A DNA stretch of 64,000 bases, taken from NCBI GenBank assembly GCA_032622095.1, contig CP136067.1, forward strand, positions 92,556,707 through 92,620,706, given 5' to 3'. The notes under the pieces are model-generated. The model searched no databases and was not told the origin of the DNA. It was given only the letters and a program-made list of their open reading frames with translations. Position numbers and translations under genes: made by a program. Positions 13,501 to 24,600 of the stretch are shown here, in pieces. The DNA comes from Siphonodentalium dalli (taxonomy: Eukaryota; Mollusca; Scaphopoda; Gadilida; Siphonodentaliidae). The first letter of the stretch is position 1. Each line of letters opens with the position of its first letter.

Positions 13501-14768
13501 CTTTATGAATTTTGTCATGGATGTTGACATTGACATGTAGATGGAAACAAGTCATTTTGGGGTCATTCGGCCAAAAAACATGGCCGCTGGTGGCCATTTT
13601 GGATTTCAAAATTCAATCCATTGCCGCGGGCTACAGGTCGTGCTGTTCGTCTGATCATCATGAAATTTGTCACGGATGTTAACAATGACATGTAGATGGA
13701 AACGAGTGATTTTGAGGTCGTTCAGCCAAAAAACATGGCCGCCAGCAGCCATCTTGGATTTTACTCTTTGCATGACTAAATTCTTTGGCGCGGGCTACAG
13801 GTTGTAGCTTTGGTCAGAACTTCATGAAATTTGTCATGGATGTTAACAATGACATGTAGATGGGATCGAGTGTTTTGGGGTTGTTCGGCCAAAAAACATG
13901 GCCGCCAGCAGCCATCTTGGATTTTACTCTTTCAATGACTAAATCCTTTGGCGCGGGTTACAGGTCGTACCTTTGGTCTGACCTTTATGAAATTTGTCAT
14001 GAATATTGATATTAACATGTATATGGGAACGAGTCATTTTGGGGTCATACGGCCAAAAAACATGGCCGCTGGCAGCCATCTTGGATTTCAAAATTCAATC
14101 CATTGGCACGGGCTACAGGTCGTACTGTTTGTCTGATCATCATGATATTTATCATGGATGTTAATATTAACATGTAGATGGGAACGAGTCATTTTGGGGT
14201 CGTTTGGCTAAAAAACATGTCCGCCAGCAGCCATATTGGATTTTACTCTTTGCATGAATAAATCCTTTGGTGTGGGCTACAGATCGTAGCTTTGGTCGGA
14301 ACTTCAAGAAATTTGTCATGTATGTTAACAATGACATGTAGATGGGAAACGAGTCATTTTGGGGTCGTTCAACCGAAAAACATGGCCGCCAGCAGCCATC
14401 TTGGATTTTACTCTTTGCATGACTAAATCCATTGGCACAGGCTACAGGTCATATCTTTGATCAGATCATTATGAGATTTGTAAAGGTTGTAGATGGGAAC
14501 AAGTCATTTTGGGGTAATTCGGAAAAAAACATGGCTGCCGTTGGCCATTTTAGAATTTACTCTTTGCATCAATAAATACTTTGGCACACCATAATCACCA
14601 CATCCATGATCCGATCATTATGAAACCTGTTATAAATGTTGATATTGACATGTACATCTAGTCTTACTTAAACATTTGTATTAGCACTTTTCCTATTCTT
14701 CCATTTACTGTCGACCATTAAATTATTCCCCTACCTAAGTTGAGCTACAGTGTCATTGACACTTTCAT
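10577..14768. repeat. Macrosatellite unit 4, divergent edge unit
   Basis: The left ~1.3 kb is nearly identical to units 1-3. From about 11960 the 164-bp monomer array is arranged differently and becomes progressively more diverged toward 14600. The unit stops at 14768, inside the sequence that carries the RT fragment in the other units (shared text ends at GTCATTGACACTTTCAT), and unrelated DNA follows. This looks like the old edge of the array, with the RT fragment cut off or never completed. Confidence 0.88.
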
Positions 14769-15048
14769 TACATTCTATTTTAATTCTACATCCTTGTATT
14801 TTGAAGACCAAAATATTTTACCGAGTTTCATTTCTGAATGAAATAAAGACCTATAGCGCTAGCATGGCGTAATTACACAATGGTGCGGCGTTCTTACACC
14901 CTACATAATATATACGACATATACACGCGCAATTAGGTTGAGCACGACGTACTTACGCCCTATAATGTGGTGTATATTATCTGTAATACGGCGTAATTAC
15001 GTCTCAGTACGACATATATTCGCCGTAATATGTCGTAATTACGCCCTC
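14769..15048. repeat. Low-complexity 'cgtaattacg' repeat flank
   Basis: Irregular repeats of GGCGTAATTACG, CGTACTTACGCC and TACGACATATA. The same type of sequence resumes at 16475-16570 on the far side of the TIR element, so this is probably one older repeat split by an insertion. No coding potential. Confidence 0.6.
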
Positions 15049-15050
15049 TA

Positions 15051-16472
15051 ACCCTTGGAACAAACGTCGCACTACCGACGAATCGAATTCAATTAGAATT
15101 AGACTCGAGTTTAATTCATAATTCGTCTGTTGGAACAAACGTCGCATTTAATTCAAGACGAATCTAAATAATTTCTTAAAATGGCATAAAGCGTTCATAA
15201 GGGTTTTGGTCAAAACGGCTAAAATAGGAAGTTTTATATCAATTCTGAAACGTAAAATTCAGTGAGCACATGTGGCTTTTGACTTCCAAGCGACGAAATT
15301 AATGTTACTATTCTGAGGAGTGGAAATTATTGGTTTTATATAGCTATTTCGTAGGTATTTTATACATATTTTAGGTCGGACATGTACTTGTACCTTTTTA
15401 ACAATTTAATAGCAAGTTGAGGTCAACGCGATATACACTATATTGCGTCAATATGCCTATCTAAAACCACATGGTAAAATAAACATAGCGGACAGGGACG
15501 TATGGCTAGAGAGTCTCCGTTGTGGGAGGGGTAATATATTTGCGTAATTCAATTTGCAACCCGCTTGGCTGTTCTTTCACATGCATGACTGAATGGATCA
15601 ATAATCTTGTGATCGTGCACTGGGCGGACCATGGCTCTGCCAGTAGAAGACAAATCAGAGATCTGAACCTGAAAATCCGATCATAGTTGGGCACAGCGGG
15701 AGAAAAACTTTGAACATGAAAACCGCAACCAAAAATCCATAGCATTAGACTGGCCTCAAGCTTTCCAAGTGTTGAAAATTTACAATTTGACACCCCCACG
15801 AAGTTGGAAAATTTCCAACTAATGACCATTTAAGTTCATAATTTTTAACAAAACCATAGGAAAATAATTAGTAGTTTTTTTTGGTTGGCTACGGGGGTCA
15901 TGAGGGACCAGGACACAGACTTCCCGACTGATGGCCATTTCAGTCAAAATGTTGCAAATGTTGGTCTAAAAACAACAAATTCCCCAATAATTCATTGTTG
16001 GAGAAAATCAAATTTCAAGAACAATTTCAACCCATCGTTGATGTGAAATTTGCACACGTCCATGCACATGCAGTATAGCGTGTATATCCAGACGAAATAA
16101 ATATTTATTTAGTGCGTCTACTCGCATTTAATTTGAAACAAACGTCGCACTATCGTCGACTCGAATTCAAATACCGCCAAATTACGTCATGCTCGTTGGT
16201 GTTTTCCAGTTTGCATTGGAATTCCCTCATTAGCATATCATTATGTAGCTCGTTTGCATGTCTCCGATTTAAATTCGAGTCGACGGTGATGCGACGTTTG
16301 TTTCAAACACGGATCTCAGACGCATCAGCAATTAAATTCGTGTTGACCACACGTATTCTTCGTCGGTAGTGCGTCTACTCGCATTTATTTGCAACAAACG
16401 TCGCACTACCGACGAATCTAATTCAAATAATTGAATTCGATTCATCGGTAGTGCGACGTATGTTCCAAGGGT
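15051..16472. mobile_element. Non-autonomous TIR transposon (1.42 kb), TA target duplication
   Basis: The ends are inverted repeats of about 44 bp with two mismatches that I can count; they begin ACCCTTGGAACA and run through GTCGCACTACCGA to GAATCGAATTCAATT. TA flanks both ends (15049-15050 and 16473-16474), as expected for Tc1/mariner or other TA-inserting elements. No transposase ORF is visible. Extra inverted copies of the TIR core lie inside, near 15131, 16135-16172, 16265-16307 and 16393-16457, so smaller relatives appear nested. About 15550-16080 reads, on the minus strand, like the repeat family at 19780-20530. Confidence 0.75.
16393..16470. repeat. Near-perfect palindrome made of two TIR cores
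   Basis: GTCGCACTACCGACGAATC and its reverse complement meet around an AATTCAAATAATTGAATT centre. The right arm is the right TIR of the surrounding element. A direct repeat GCGTCTACTCGCATTTA occurs at 16112 and 16370, bounding a smaller ~258-bp segment. Confidence 0.75.
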
Positions 16473-16587
16473 TATACAGCGTAATAACATAATGTAATAC
16501 CACGTACTTACGCCTAATGGTACGGCATAAATCCGCCGTACTTATACATCACCATACTGTAGGCGCATATATATATGACACATTTCA

Positions 16588-16664
16588 CCAGAACAAAAAT
16601 TTACCCCACCCCAATAGTACTAATATGATCAAGTACTATTGGATGGGGTCAATATTTGTTCTGG
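16588..16664. repeat. 77-bp hairpin
   Basis: The left arm begins CCAGAACAAAAATTTACCCC and the right arm ends GGGGTCAATATTTGTTCTGG; arms of about 32 bp meet at AATAGTAC...GTACTATT around a ~12-nt loop. Probably a foldback MITE remnant. No sign that it is a microRNA gene beyond the fold. Confidence 0.7.
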
Positions 16665-18583
16665 GGACCTGTGCAATATGCCTACACATATATAAAAATA
16701 CATTTAGTGACACCATTTCCAGAAAAAGCATGAAAACGATAATTCTTCTGTTTTTGCGACCAACACACTTGAGCGCGAAGAAGGACATTCGATTAGTAGA
16801 GGTGTTTCATTCGTTCTTGAATATTTGTCACACGACCGTGAGATGGCCATAACTAACCTAAATCGCGACCGAAACAATGGCATGTTATTTCACAAACAAC
16901 ATCATTTTGTATCCCCACCAACATCCTTTTATATATTTAACAGATTCAGATCGGATCCTCAATAACATCGCTTTGGATCATCAATTTACTTTTCACCTGC
17001 TTGTGTCGAATATATGCCATATCCAAACACTTTCCACTGCCTAAAGCCGTCAGTATGCTTATTTGTACCTCTATGCATGTCATGTTTATAAATTATTCCT
17101 ATTATTTGGATATAAATGGCGAAATAACAGGAATGTCACAAATTGAATTAAAATGACCTATTTAATTCCTGTTTATGCCAAAACAACTTTAGAGTTATTG
17201 CAGAAGCATTCCAGCAGACGATTGCACCACTTGAATCAACAATACTCCATTTTAAATTACACAAATTACGTCTAAACTCTCGATGTGAGTTTTGAAATAT
17301 CACGCGTCACCAGCATCGCTTTGTACTAACAACATCATAGCAAAACAGCAGGACCCACCAACATCATAGCATTTCTGCAGGACCACTTGACCAGGGGTGA
17401 AATTATTCTCCATTCGCATCTATGCGTCAACTATGCGTCAATGCCATTGCCTGATCACCATAGCCATGCACTGTGTAGATCCGTGTATCTGAGATTATCC
17501 GTCATTCCATACATGTATATATCACAACAATATCACAGCGTCACCGGTGTTTCAATCAAAAGAATAGCAGACTCTGTAACTGGCGATATATTATGGCGAG
17601 ATGGTTCTCAAATCACGTTTCGATGAAAATTGAAGGATATGATCCATCGTCCTTTGTACAGGTACTTGTATGTTGTAGCCATCAAACTTGTGACTGACTC
17701 ATGCGTCATGACTGATCTGTGACGTCATAATTCTGATTTACTTCTACATTGTTGTATGTCTCGTAATCCTAGTCACCAGTGGTTGACTCTTGTGAGTTAA
17801 TTGTGCCGTTTTTAATTTTGTGAAACTTAAGTATTTGTCTTTTCAAATTCACAATACTGTTGTGCATGTCAAGTGTAACCCCACTGCACTCAATGACTCA
17901 TGCTGTTTGAATTTGGTCTGTCTCAGTTCACTAAAAATTGCTGCTTTCTTGCAGAGGAAAATATCAATGATTAGCACCCGTTAATTTTCGGAGGTTATAA
18001 CACCTTGTCCCGTTCATATACAAACATAATCCACATAGTGCTAACAATATTCCAGGTTACTAAGAAGCAAGTTAGGTCCAATTTCACACACACAAAATAT
18101 GTTGATGAATTTCCGAGAAGTTCATGTCCCTAATCTAAAATACCCCCAGCACCTAATTGGGCACACGCTACAGTGTGTAAGCCGAGGCCGAGAGCGATTC
18201 CAACATAAAATGTGTAAGCCTGCTATTAGTTTGTGCCTTCCATCCATTTTTATAAACTCAATCGCCTCAAGTGGCCTGACGCCGCCATATTTTCTTCAAA
18301 TGTATCGTACATCACGTGATGCAGTCACATGTGTCACTATTTGGTTCCGAGAGCGGCTAGTGCCAAATGCTTTGGTATTATATCAATATATAGAACCAAG
18401 TTCTTCTCGGTACCTATTGCTTTGGTACTACAAGACATATAGGTACTACGAATGACCTATACGGATTGTTATATCTAAGAGTGTGGGACAATATTTGTTT
18501 TGCTATTTAAAGTTTTTGGTACCGAAAGACATGTTAATTTCCCCATATTTTCCCCACATTTGTCAAACCAAAGTACTTTTAGC
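16665..18583. other. Intergenic, no gene recognised
   Basis: A/T-rich sequence with only short ORFs that lack family resemblance, splice signals or repeats that I can recognise. One short direct repeat, ACATCATAGCA...ACATCATAGCA, is near 17330-17370. Confidence 0.6.
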
Positions 18584-18960
18584 TCACCTGAGACGAAGTC
18601 TCCGGTGGAGCTTTAGTCATTATTCCTCTTCCGTCGTCTGCCTGTGTATCTAGCCGTCCGTCTATAATCTTCCTCTCCAGAACCATTATATAGATCGGGT
18701 TCATATTTGGTGTGGATAGTTCCTTGGTGATTCACATTCAGATGCGTTCAAATGAGGTCACCAAGTCAAACAGTTGCGAAACCAGGTCCATTACTCTATT
18801 CATTCATAGTAATTCTTGAAACGACCTCTCACCAAGAACCGTCGAGTCGATTTAGGTTATATTTGGTATGGAGAGGCATTGTGTGACACTGGTTCAGATT
18901 TGTTCAAATGGGCTCACTTGTTCCAATTTGGACGGAGGGACATACTCTTGTAAATATTAT
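18584..18960. repeat. Interspersed repeat, AGCTCACCTGAGACGAAG family, copy 1
   Basis: Begins AGCTCACCTGAGACGAAGTC, then TCCGGTGGAGCTTTAGTC, a CCGTCCGTC run, GGGTTCATATTTGGTGTGGA, CAGATTTGTTCAAATG and a GTCAAACAGTTGCGAA block. Close relatives are at 38725-39095 and 42284-42665, with partial copies at 36716-36890 and 40012-40370. I recognise this as a repeat frequent in bivalve introns and intergenic DNA. Confidence 0.85.
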
Positions 18961-19779
18961 CATGAAAATAACAAATAACAAATAACCCCTTGTTCAATTT
19001 AAAACAAACTGTATTAACATGTTTTATATAATTAAAACAAATGTAGTGTAATTAAGATTTAACCCTTATTAAATTTAACAATGTTTTTGTTTACACTGTG
19101 ATGATATTGTCAATTTTACGGAACATGTTTGACAATCAAATAACTGGGGAGAATGTGGGGTCATTAACATTCAATTTAGATTTGAGATAGATTCCCATGT
19201 ATTGTTCTTAGCTGTCTGGATTGTCAACCAATATTATAATTGCTCTTGATTGAGTGATATTGCGTCTGTATAAACCATATAATATATTATGTTGATTGAT
19301 TTCAATATCTGGCTAGACAAAAGTGGCTGAGATAGGGATTTAAGACTTTACTTTCAAAGAATTGACTTCAACTCCTAAACATAATAGTGAGAGCTCTTTT
19401 GTGTGAATATAGACAGAGCTATGATTGTTAAAACTACCACACCCTCCCCATATACTTTAACCCCTTTTTAAGACAAATTAATTGATCTTTTGAATTCAAG
19501 TCGGGTACTGCTATATGGATTCCTGGGATCATATTTTTGATTTAAAATTACCAGCTATAGATGCAACAGATGTTACAATAGTATGTATATATATGCTGTT
19601 AACTCGTTTTGTCTATGCCGATGATGTGTTGATCTATTATGCCGATAATTTCAAGGGAAAAGTATCAGTGCCGCCAGCATGGGCGATAACCCTTCCATAA
19701 ATTGTGTAACTACTTTTGAGGAAAATGATTTCACTTCAACTCTTAAAATATACCGTTTGAAATTAGTAGTTGAATTGGG
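18961..19779. other. Intergenic, no gene recognised
   Basis: A/T-rich. A 61-codon ORF at 19515-19700 happens to contain YADD, but no other RT motif surrounds it. Confidence 0.5.
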
Positions 19780-20530
19780 ATCATATATTGGAATTTTCTT
19801 TAGTTCAAATATGGGCAGAATAGGGCAGAGATAAGTTGTTTAACTCTACCCTACCCACCATACCTGTATCCATGCTGATGAATTCAAATTTGGCACTGTT
19901 ATAATAATATATCGATTACTAATATTTTTCAAACTGACAGGGTGTGGGTATATGAAGGCAATGTTAGGGACATTGTGGTGGGAAGATGATGGGGCTTGGT
20001 GTCAAAATGTTCAACAGTTGCAAAGTTCATGTCTGATACAAAATGAGTTGTAAATTTGATGTTCACACCAAACATAGGTTAGCATTATTCTTGTAGTTTG
20101 ATTTTCCAAACAGTATGTTTTAGACCAACAATCAATATTGTCCTAATTCCTGTTAAACTGTTGGACCAAAATCGGAAATGGCCACATTTTTTTACTTTAT
20201 GCGGTTGTCAGGTTGGCCATACAATTTAAATTTATGGGCGATGTTAAGTTGGAAATTTCCAAAATTTGGAGAGCTTGAAGTACCATTTGTACAATTCTAG
20301 GGATGCGCAAATGAACTTTTGTGAATTAAGGACTGTGGCGTGGTTGTCTTATTTAAAAGGGGTTGAAGACTAGTCCGTGGTGCTCAATTATATATTTCAA
20401 GGTGAATACCTCTGATCAACTAAGATCCTCCGGCCATGTCCCTGTTGAGAACTACATGTACTTGTCTTAAGTTATTTTGACAAGTAATCACTGTCGTAGT
20501 CTTCAGAGTCCCAGTCTTCTTAGTCGTTGT
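19780..20530. repeat. ~750-bp interspersed repeat, copy 1
   Basis: Shares a long, colinear set of phrases with 40520-41290: GGGCAGAGATAAG, ATGTTCACACCAAACATAGG, TTTGATTTTCCAAACAGTAT, TTAAACTGTTGGACCAAA, GAGAGCTTGAAGTACC, GTGGCGTGGTTGTCTT, CCTCCGGCCATGTCCCTGTT and CTTCAGAGTCCCAGTCTTCT. A more diverged reverse copy is inside the TIR element at about 15550-16080. No intact coding frame. Confidence 0.8.
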
Positions 20531-21277
20531 CATCAGTTAAACGACTCCACATTCATTGACAGTCTTGGTTAAAGGAAACCACACAACCAGTAAACTATAA
20601 AAATTCACAGACACATTATGCGTATAATGCGGAGCTATCTGATATGAGGTTGCTATGCATTTTTTTCCGTTGCATTTTTTGACTCATTCAAGATTGATTG
20701 GGCGTCTAGCCCTTAAAATTTAAATGTAAGCAACTACAGTACCATCCAAAAAATTTATTAGTTATTCATCAATTGGTGGGGAGTACTCCATTCCATTTGA
20801 ACAGAACCACGAAATTTGCACACTGAGATATCAAAAGCACCCAGTCTGGTGAATTTCAAAATTTCCTCAATATAGAGTAAAATAAAACAATGTTATGTGA
20901 AATCAGTGCGTTTTATTTATGGAAACAACAAACCAGCTGAGCCAATGCTAACAAATGGTTTCATTTTCGTGCTGTATTCGTGAATCCATACATTGAATAG
21001 TTTGTGCACATGCACACATCAGCACAACGAATACATATCTTCCCTATTCAAAAATATAATCAACAACGTATGTCCGTGAATACCGAGTGGTACGACCTTA
21101 GGTTTCCATTTGTTTCAATATGGATTTAGAAATGGTTGTAAGTGTTGTCCATCTATCGACATGCACGGTTTTCCGTAGAAGTGAAATTTCTCAAAGACAC
21201 TATTTCAGACTGTAATCCTACACTTTAATGTCGGCAGTGTAAAATGTATACATTTTTTTATTTACATGTAATTGCAG
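20531..21277. promoter_or_regulatory. Upstream region of the CARD gene; no defined promoter
   Basis: A/T-rich DNA with no repeat that I recognise. A good splice acceptor ends at 21277 (TTTACATGTAATTGCAG), so an upstream non-coding first exon and the true promoter may lie in or before this stretch. I cannot place a TSS. Confidence 0.3.
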
Positions 21278-21306
21278 ACACAATATATCATCTTTCGTGA
21301 ACACCA

Positions 21307-21613
21307 ATGATGGAGACCGCGCATAGAATTATAATTCGAAACAACTTGGTATATCTTAAAGAAAACTGTGAGCCTAGAGATCTCACAGATGAACTCTCTT
21401 GTTCGAATGTCCTCATGAGAGACGACATCGAAATGGTACGTGGGAAGGAAACATGCGGAGCTAGGATGAGGGAGATGACGTCAATGTTAATAAAGCGTGG
21501 TCCTGAAGCATATGTGAAATTTCTCAACGCTCTCAGAAATTCAGGATACGGATTCGTGGCTGATAAACTAGAGGATACGATAGTGACCCAAACAGAAATT
21601 AAAGAATACGAGG
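21307..21613 (+). CDS. Exon 1: CARD 1
   Basis: 102 codons plus one base (phase 1). Acceptor at 21276-21277 upstream implies a preceding non-coding exon; donor is ACGAGG|GTGAGT. Start is the first of two consecutive ATGs, with no in-frame upstream Met in the exon. The protein fits a six-helix CARD: RIIIRNNLVYLKENCEPRDL (helices 1-2), then ELSCSNVLMRDDIEMV (helices 2-3), CGARMREMTSMLIKRG (helix 4), AYVKFLNALRNSGYGFVADK (helices 5-6). The ending AYxxFLxALRxxGYxxxADKL is the classic CARD C-terminal pattern. Confidence 0.8.
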
Positions 21614-24600
21614 GTGAGTAATCTAAATATCCGACGATCGCTTGTGTTACACTTATTCAAACCGTCAAGATAACTACAACGTCCGTGACATGCTATTACA
21701 CACCAATTGAAACAATAATGGTGTTATTCTAGCCTCAGATCTGCGCCATTGTGTCATTTGTTAAAGTGTCTTCGGTGTCCGTTATATAGTTGTAGTTTCA
21801 GGAAAATCGCAGTTCTAACGGTGTGTTGCATGTGGACACCATTTGGGCTGCGTTCACTGTGCCTTTAACTATTATGAGAACCGTCCAATGATTTCCCTCG
21901 TGAAACGCGAGGATTATTTCCACTCAGGTCTAGCACCTCGTGACCATAACGCTCTAATCACTTGAGAAGTAAAGGCGTGCGATACTCAGAACTGTTGATA
22001 CAGCTCAGTCGTTTTGGATACTATAAATCGGCAAAAATCGACAATAAATCTGCGTAAAATGCGAGGTTTTCATTCGGCGAACACGCCCTCTATTAACCAG
22101 CCATCGGTCATATAAATATCAAAAAATCTTAATATAAAATGTTCGAAACCGCCAAGCTCGACTGTGAGAGTGAGAAATGATAATCATTTTACATGTTTTA
22201 CATGAAAACTAGCTGGAGCAAGTTTTAGAAACGATAAATCTGCGGAAATTCAGCTTCATATTTTGATTTAAAATTCTAGCTTGGCGGTTCGGTGATCGGT
22301 CATCTAAAAGTAAAAAATTCTCCGTATATAATGTTCAAAACCGTCAAGCTCGACTACGAGAGTGATACGTGATAACCATTCAACATGTTTCTAATAACAA
22401 ACTTGGTACAATTGGTGTTTAAAAAGAGAAATCGGCCAAAAATCGACAAGAAATCTGCGTAAAAAGACGATGTTTTGATTTTGTGACCACGCCCCCTATT
22501 AACCAACCAATCGGGGATGTTACTGCCAGTATTGTCGATTAATTCACGAAAATGGGCCATATAAGTAATTGGCCGGTGCTATTCCAACATAATACAAGCG
22601 AAAACAGCGTTTAAAATGCTTTTAAAAATTTCAAACCGCCAAGCTTGTCTTTTAGTCACCTCCCTCAAAAACTGCCACCAAGCTTGCATTTTAGCCGCTC
22701 TCATACTATAATCCTACCTATAATATTGCATGACGTCACTGATATACAGTGATATTCCAGTGATACAACAAATCTGGAGAGTGGATCCATAACTCTATAC
22801 ATTGATCGTTATGATTTCAAACAAAACGAATAATGTTAACCCCTTTAAAACAAACGAATTTCAGATGCATTTGTCTCTATGACCCATCTGGCCACTCCCC
22901 AAACGGATATTCTCTTGCCCCGCATGTGCCCCGAATGAACACTGGGTCAATACATTTTCCGATGCAATCGTTGAACTTGTGTCTGAATATTAAACACTAT
23001 GCAAACTGTTTTGAGAAAACTTGGAACGATTTTTCCCTTTTCCACTTTGAAACGATTAACATCGTTATTCATACGGCCTACCTATATGTCTTTATAGCCA
23101 CCGACGACGAGGGGTCACCAACCTATATGCAAGACAATAAGAAAATCATCAGCATGTTTAAAGCGGAACTCTGTCACAGAGTCAAACCCACACATTTGCT
23201 GCCGTTCCTCACATTCATGGAATCAACGGATGAGGTGAGCACTACTAAACTTATACCAAAGATATCAATATCCCCTGAAGAGTTAACGTGTTAAAAAGTA
23301 CACTTATTTTCCTAGAAACATAATTGATTTCATGCTTACGGCCTTTAGTTAATATCACTGAATCGAATACAAGTCTCTGTGAGTACAAACTATTTAGAAA
23401 CATATAACACTGTACACTGTTTAATACCCATTGTGTTGATTGTTGCACACTGCCTATAATTGAGATGGATATTTGTGTCGTTTTGCTAACATTAATTTAG
23501 TAGCCATAAGTAGAATTGAATTCCCAAAATGGAACATAAGCCTTACGCAATTAGGATATTCCTTCGAATCTAGCATGCACGCTATCAATCAAGTGTTTGG
23601 GCCCTTTGTCATTATAAAACTCATGTGATTCTTATGGCATACTTCTTAATGACGTTAGTTCTGAACTTCCTAATATTACTTGCCTTTGAACTCAATATCC
23701 AAATGTTTATGATAATAATGATTGTGTTGGTTATAGCCAACATAGTATAGGGAAATTGAATATTTGTATAGTGTTTTGCATACATTAATAGCAAACAGAA
23801 GACATTGTGACTATTATACAGCTCATGGGATGAGCTCTTCTTGTTTCTATTTATGAGACTTGGCAAAAATCGAGGCGCCCATTACCGAGAACAGTGATGG
23901 CTTCGCTGGTTATTCTTTATGATTGCGAATATTACTTGAAAGCGAGCAATATCATGTTCTCGAAAAACATGAGAAGTCTTACTAAATACCCACATGGCAC
24001 CACATAACCTATATGTATATATTTAATTAATAACTTAGTAAATTTTCCGCACCATTGTGAATTAGATATTAGTGAGAACATAAAATATTATAATAATTAC
24101 ATAGCCAAATTTCCATTGCCATGCAGTTGGGTTGTCAGTGATAGATACCACAATAAAAAGAAACAACGTCACATAATTATTTACATAAATCAGATTAGTA
24201 GAACAAATAGGGAGACGTTTTAAACACACATTCACTAATCAACTAGTTATTCAGAGCCAGATTATTGAACTAACTTACTTACTGATATGTGGTATACAAT
24301 ATATACTGTAGACACATTTCAGCTGAAAACTAAGAATAATTTCAGCTTCTCCATGTATACAAATATAAAACTTGGATGACTTTTTGGTGTGTTATTGAGG
24401 AATAATGCATGACCGAATGGTGGACAGTAATTGCAAACCACTTCGCTGTGATCTATCACTCAGTAAAACACTCCCACGCCATATTCTTTCCTCGCGTGTT
24501 TAAATGACAAATGATGCTGATTGTGTGCCCTCTAATCTATTGGCAGCAAATGATAATGAACACGGAGGCAACTATGTCGGATATGGCTGCTTGCCTTAAA

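Noticed and set aside
15506-15829. 107-aa minus-strand ORF inside the TIR element, considered as transposase remnant
   Set aside because: No DDE/D or helix-turn-helix pattern, and the DNA matches the non-coding repeat family at 19780-20530.
19515-19700. ORF containing YADD, the RT catalytic motif
   Set aside because: No other RT block lies upstream or downstream, and the surrounding sequence reads like ordinary A/T-rich DNA. Most likely chance.
22833-23097. Upstream extension of the exon 2 frame starting at an ATG
   Set aside because: The strong acceptor at 23096-23097 and the phase match with exon 1 explain the exon; the upstream residues have no CARD character.
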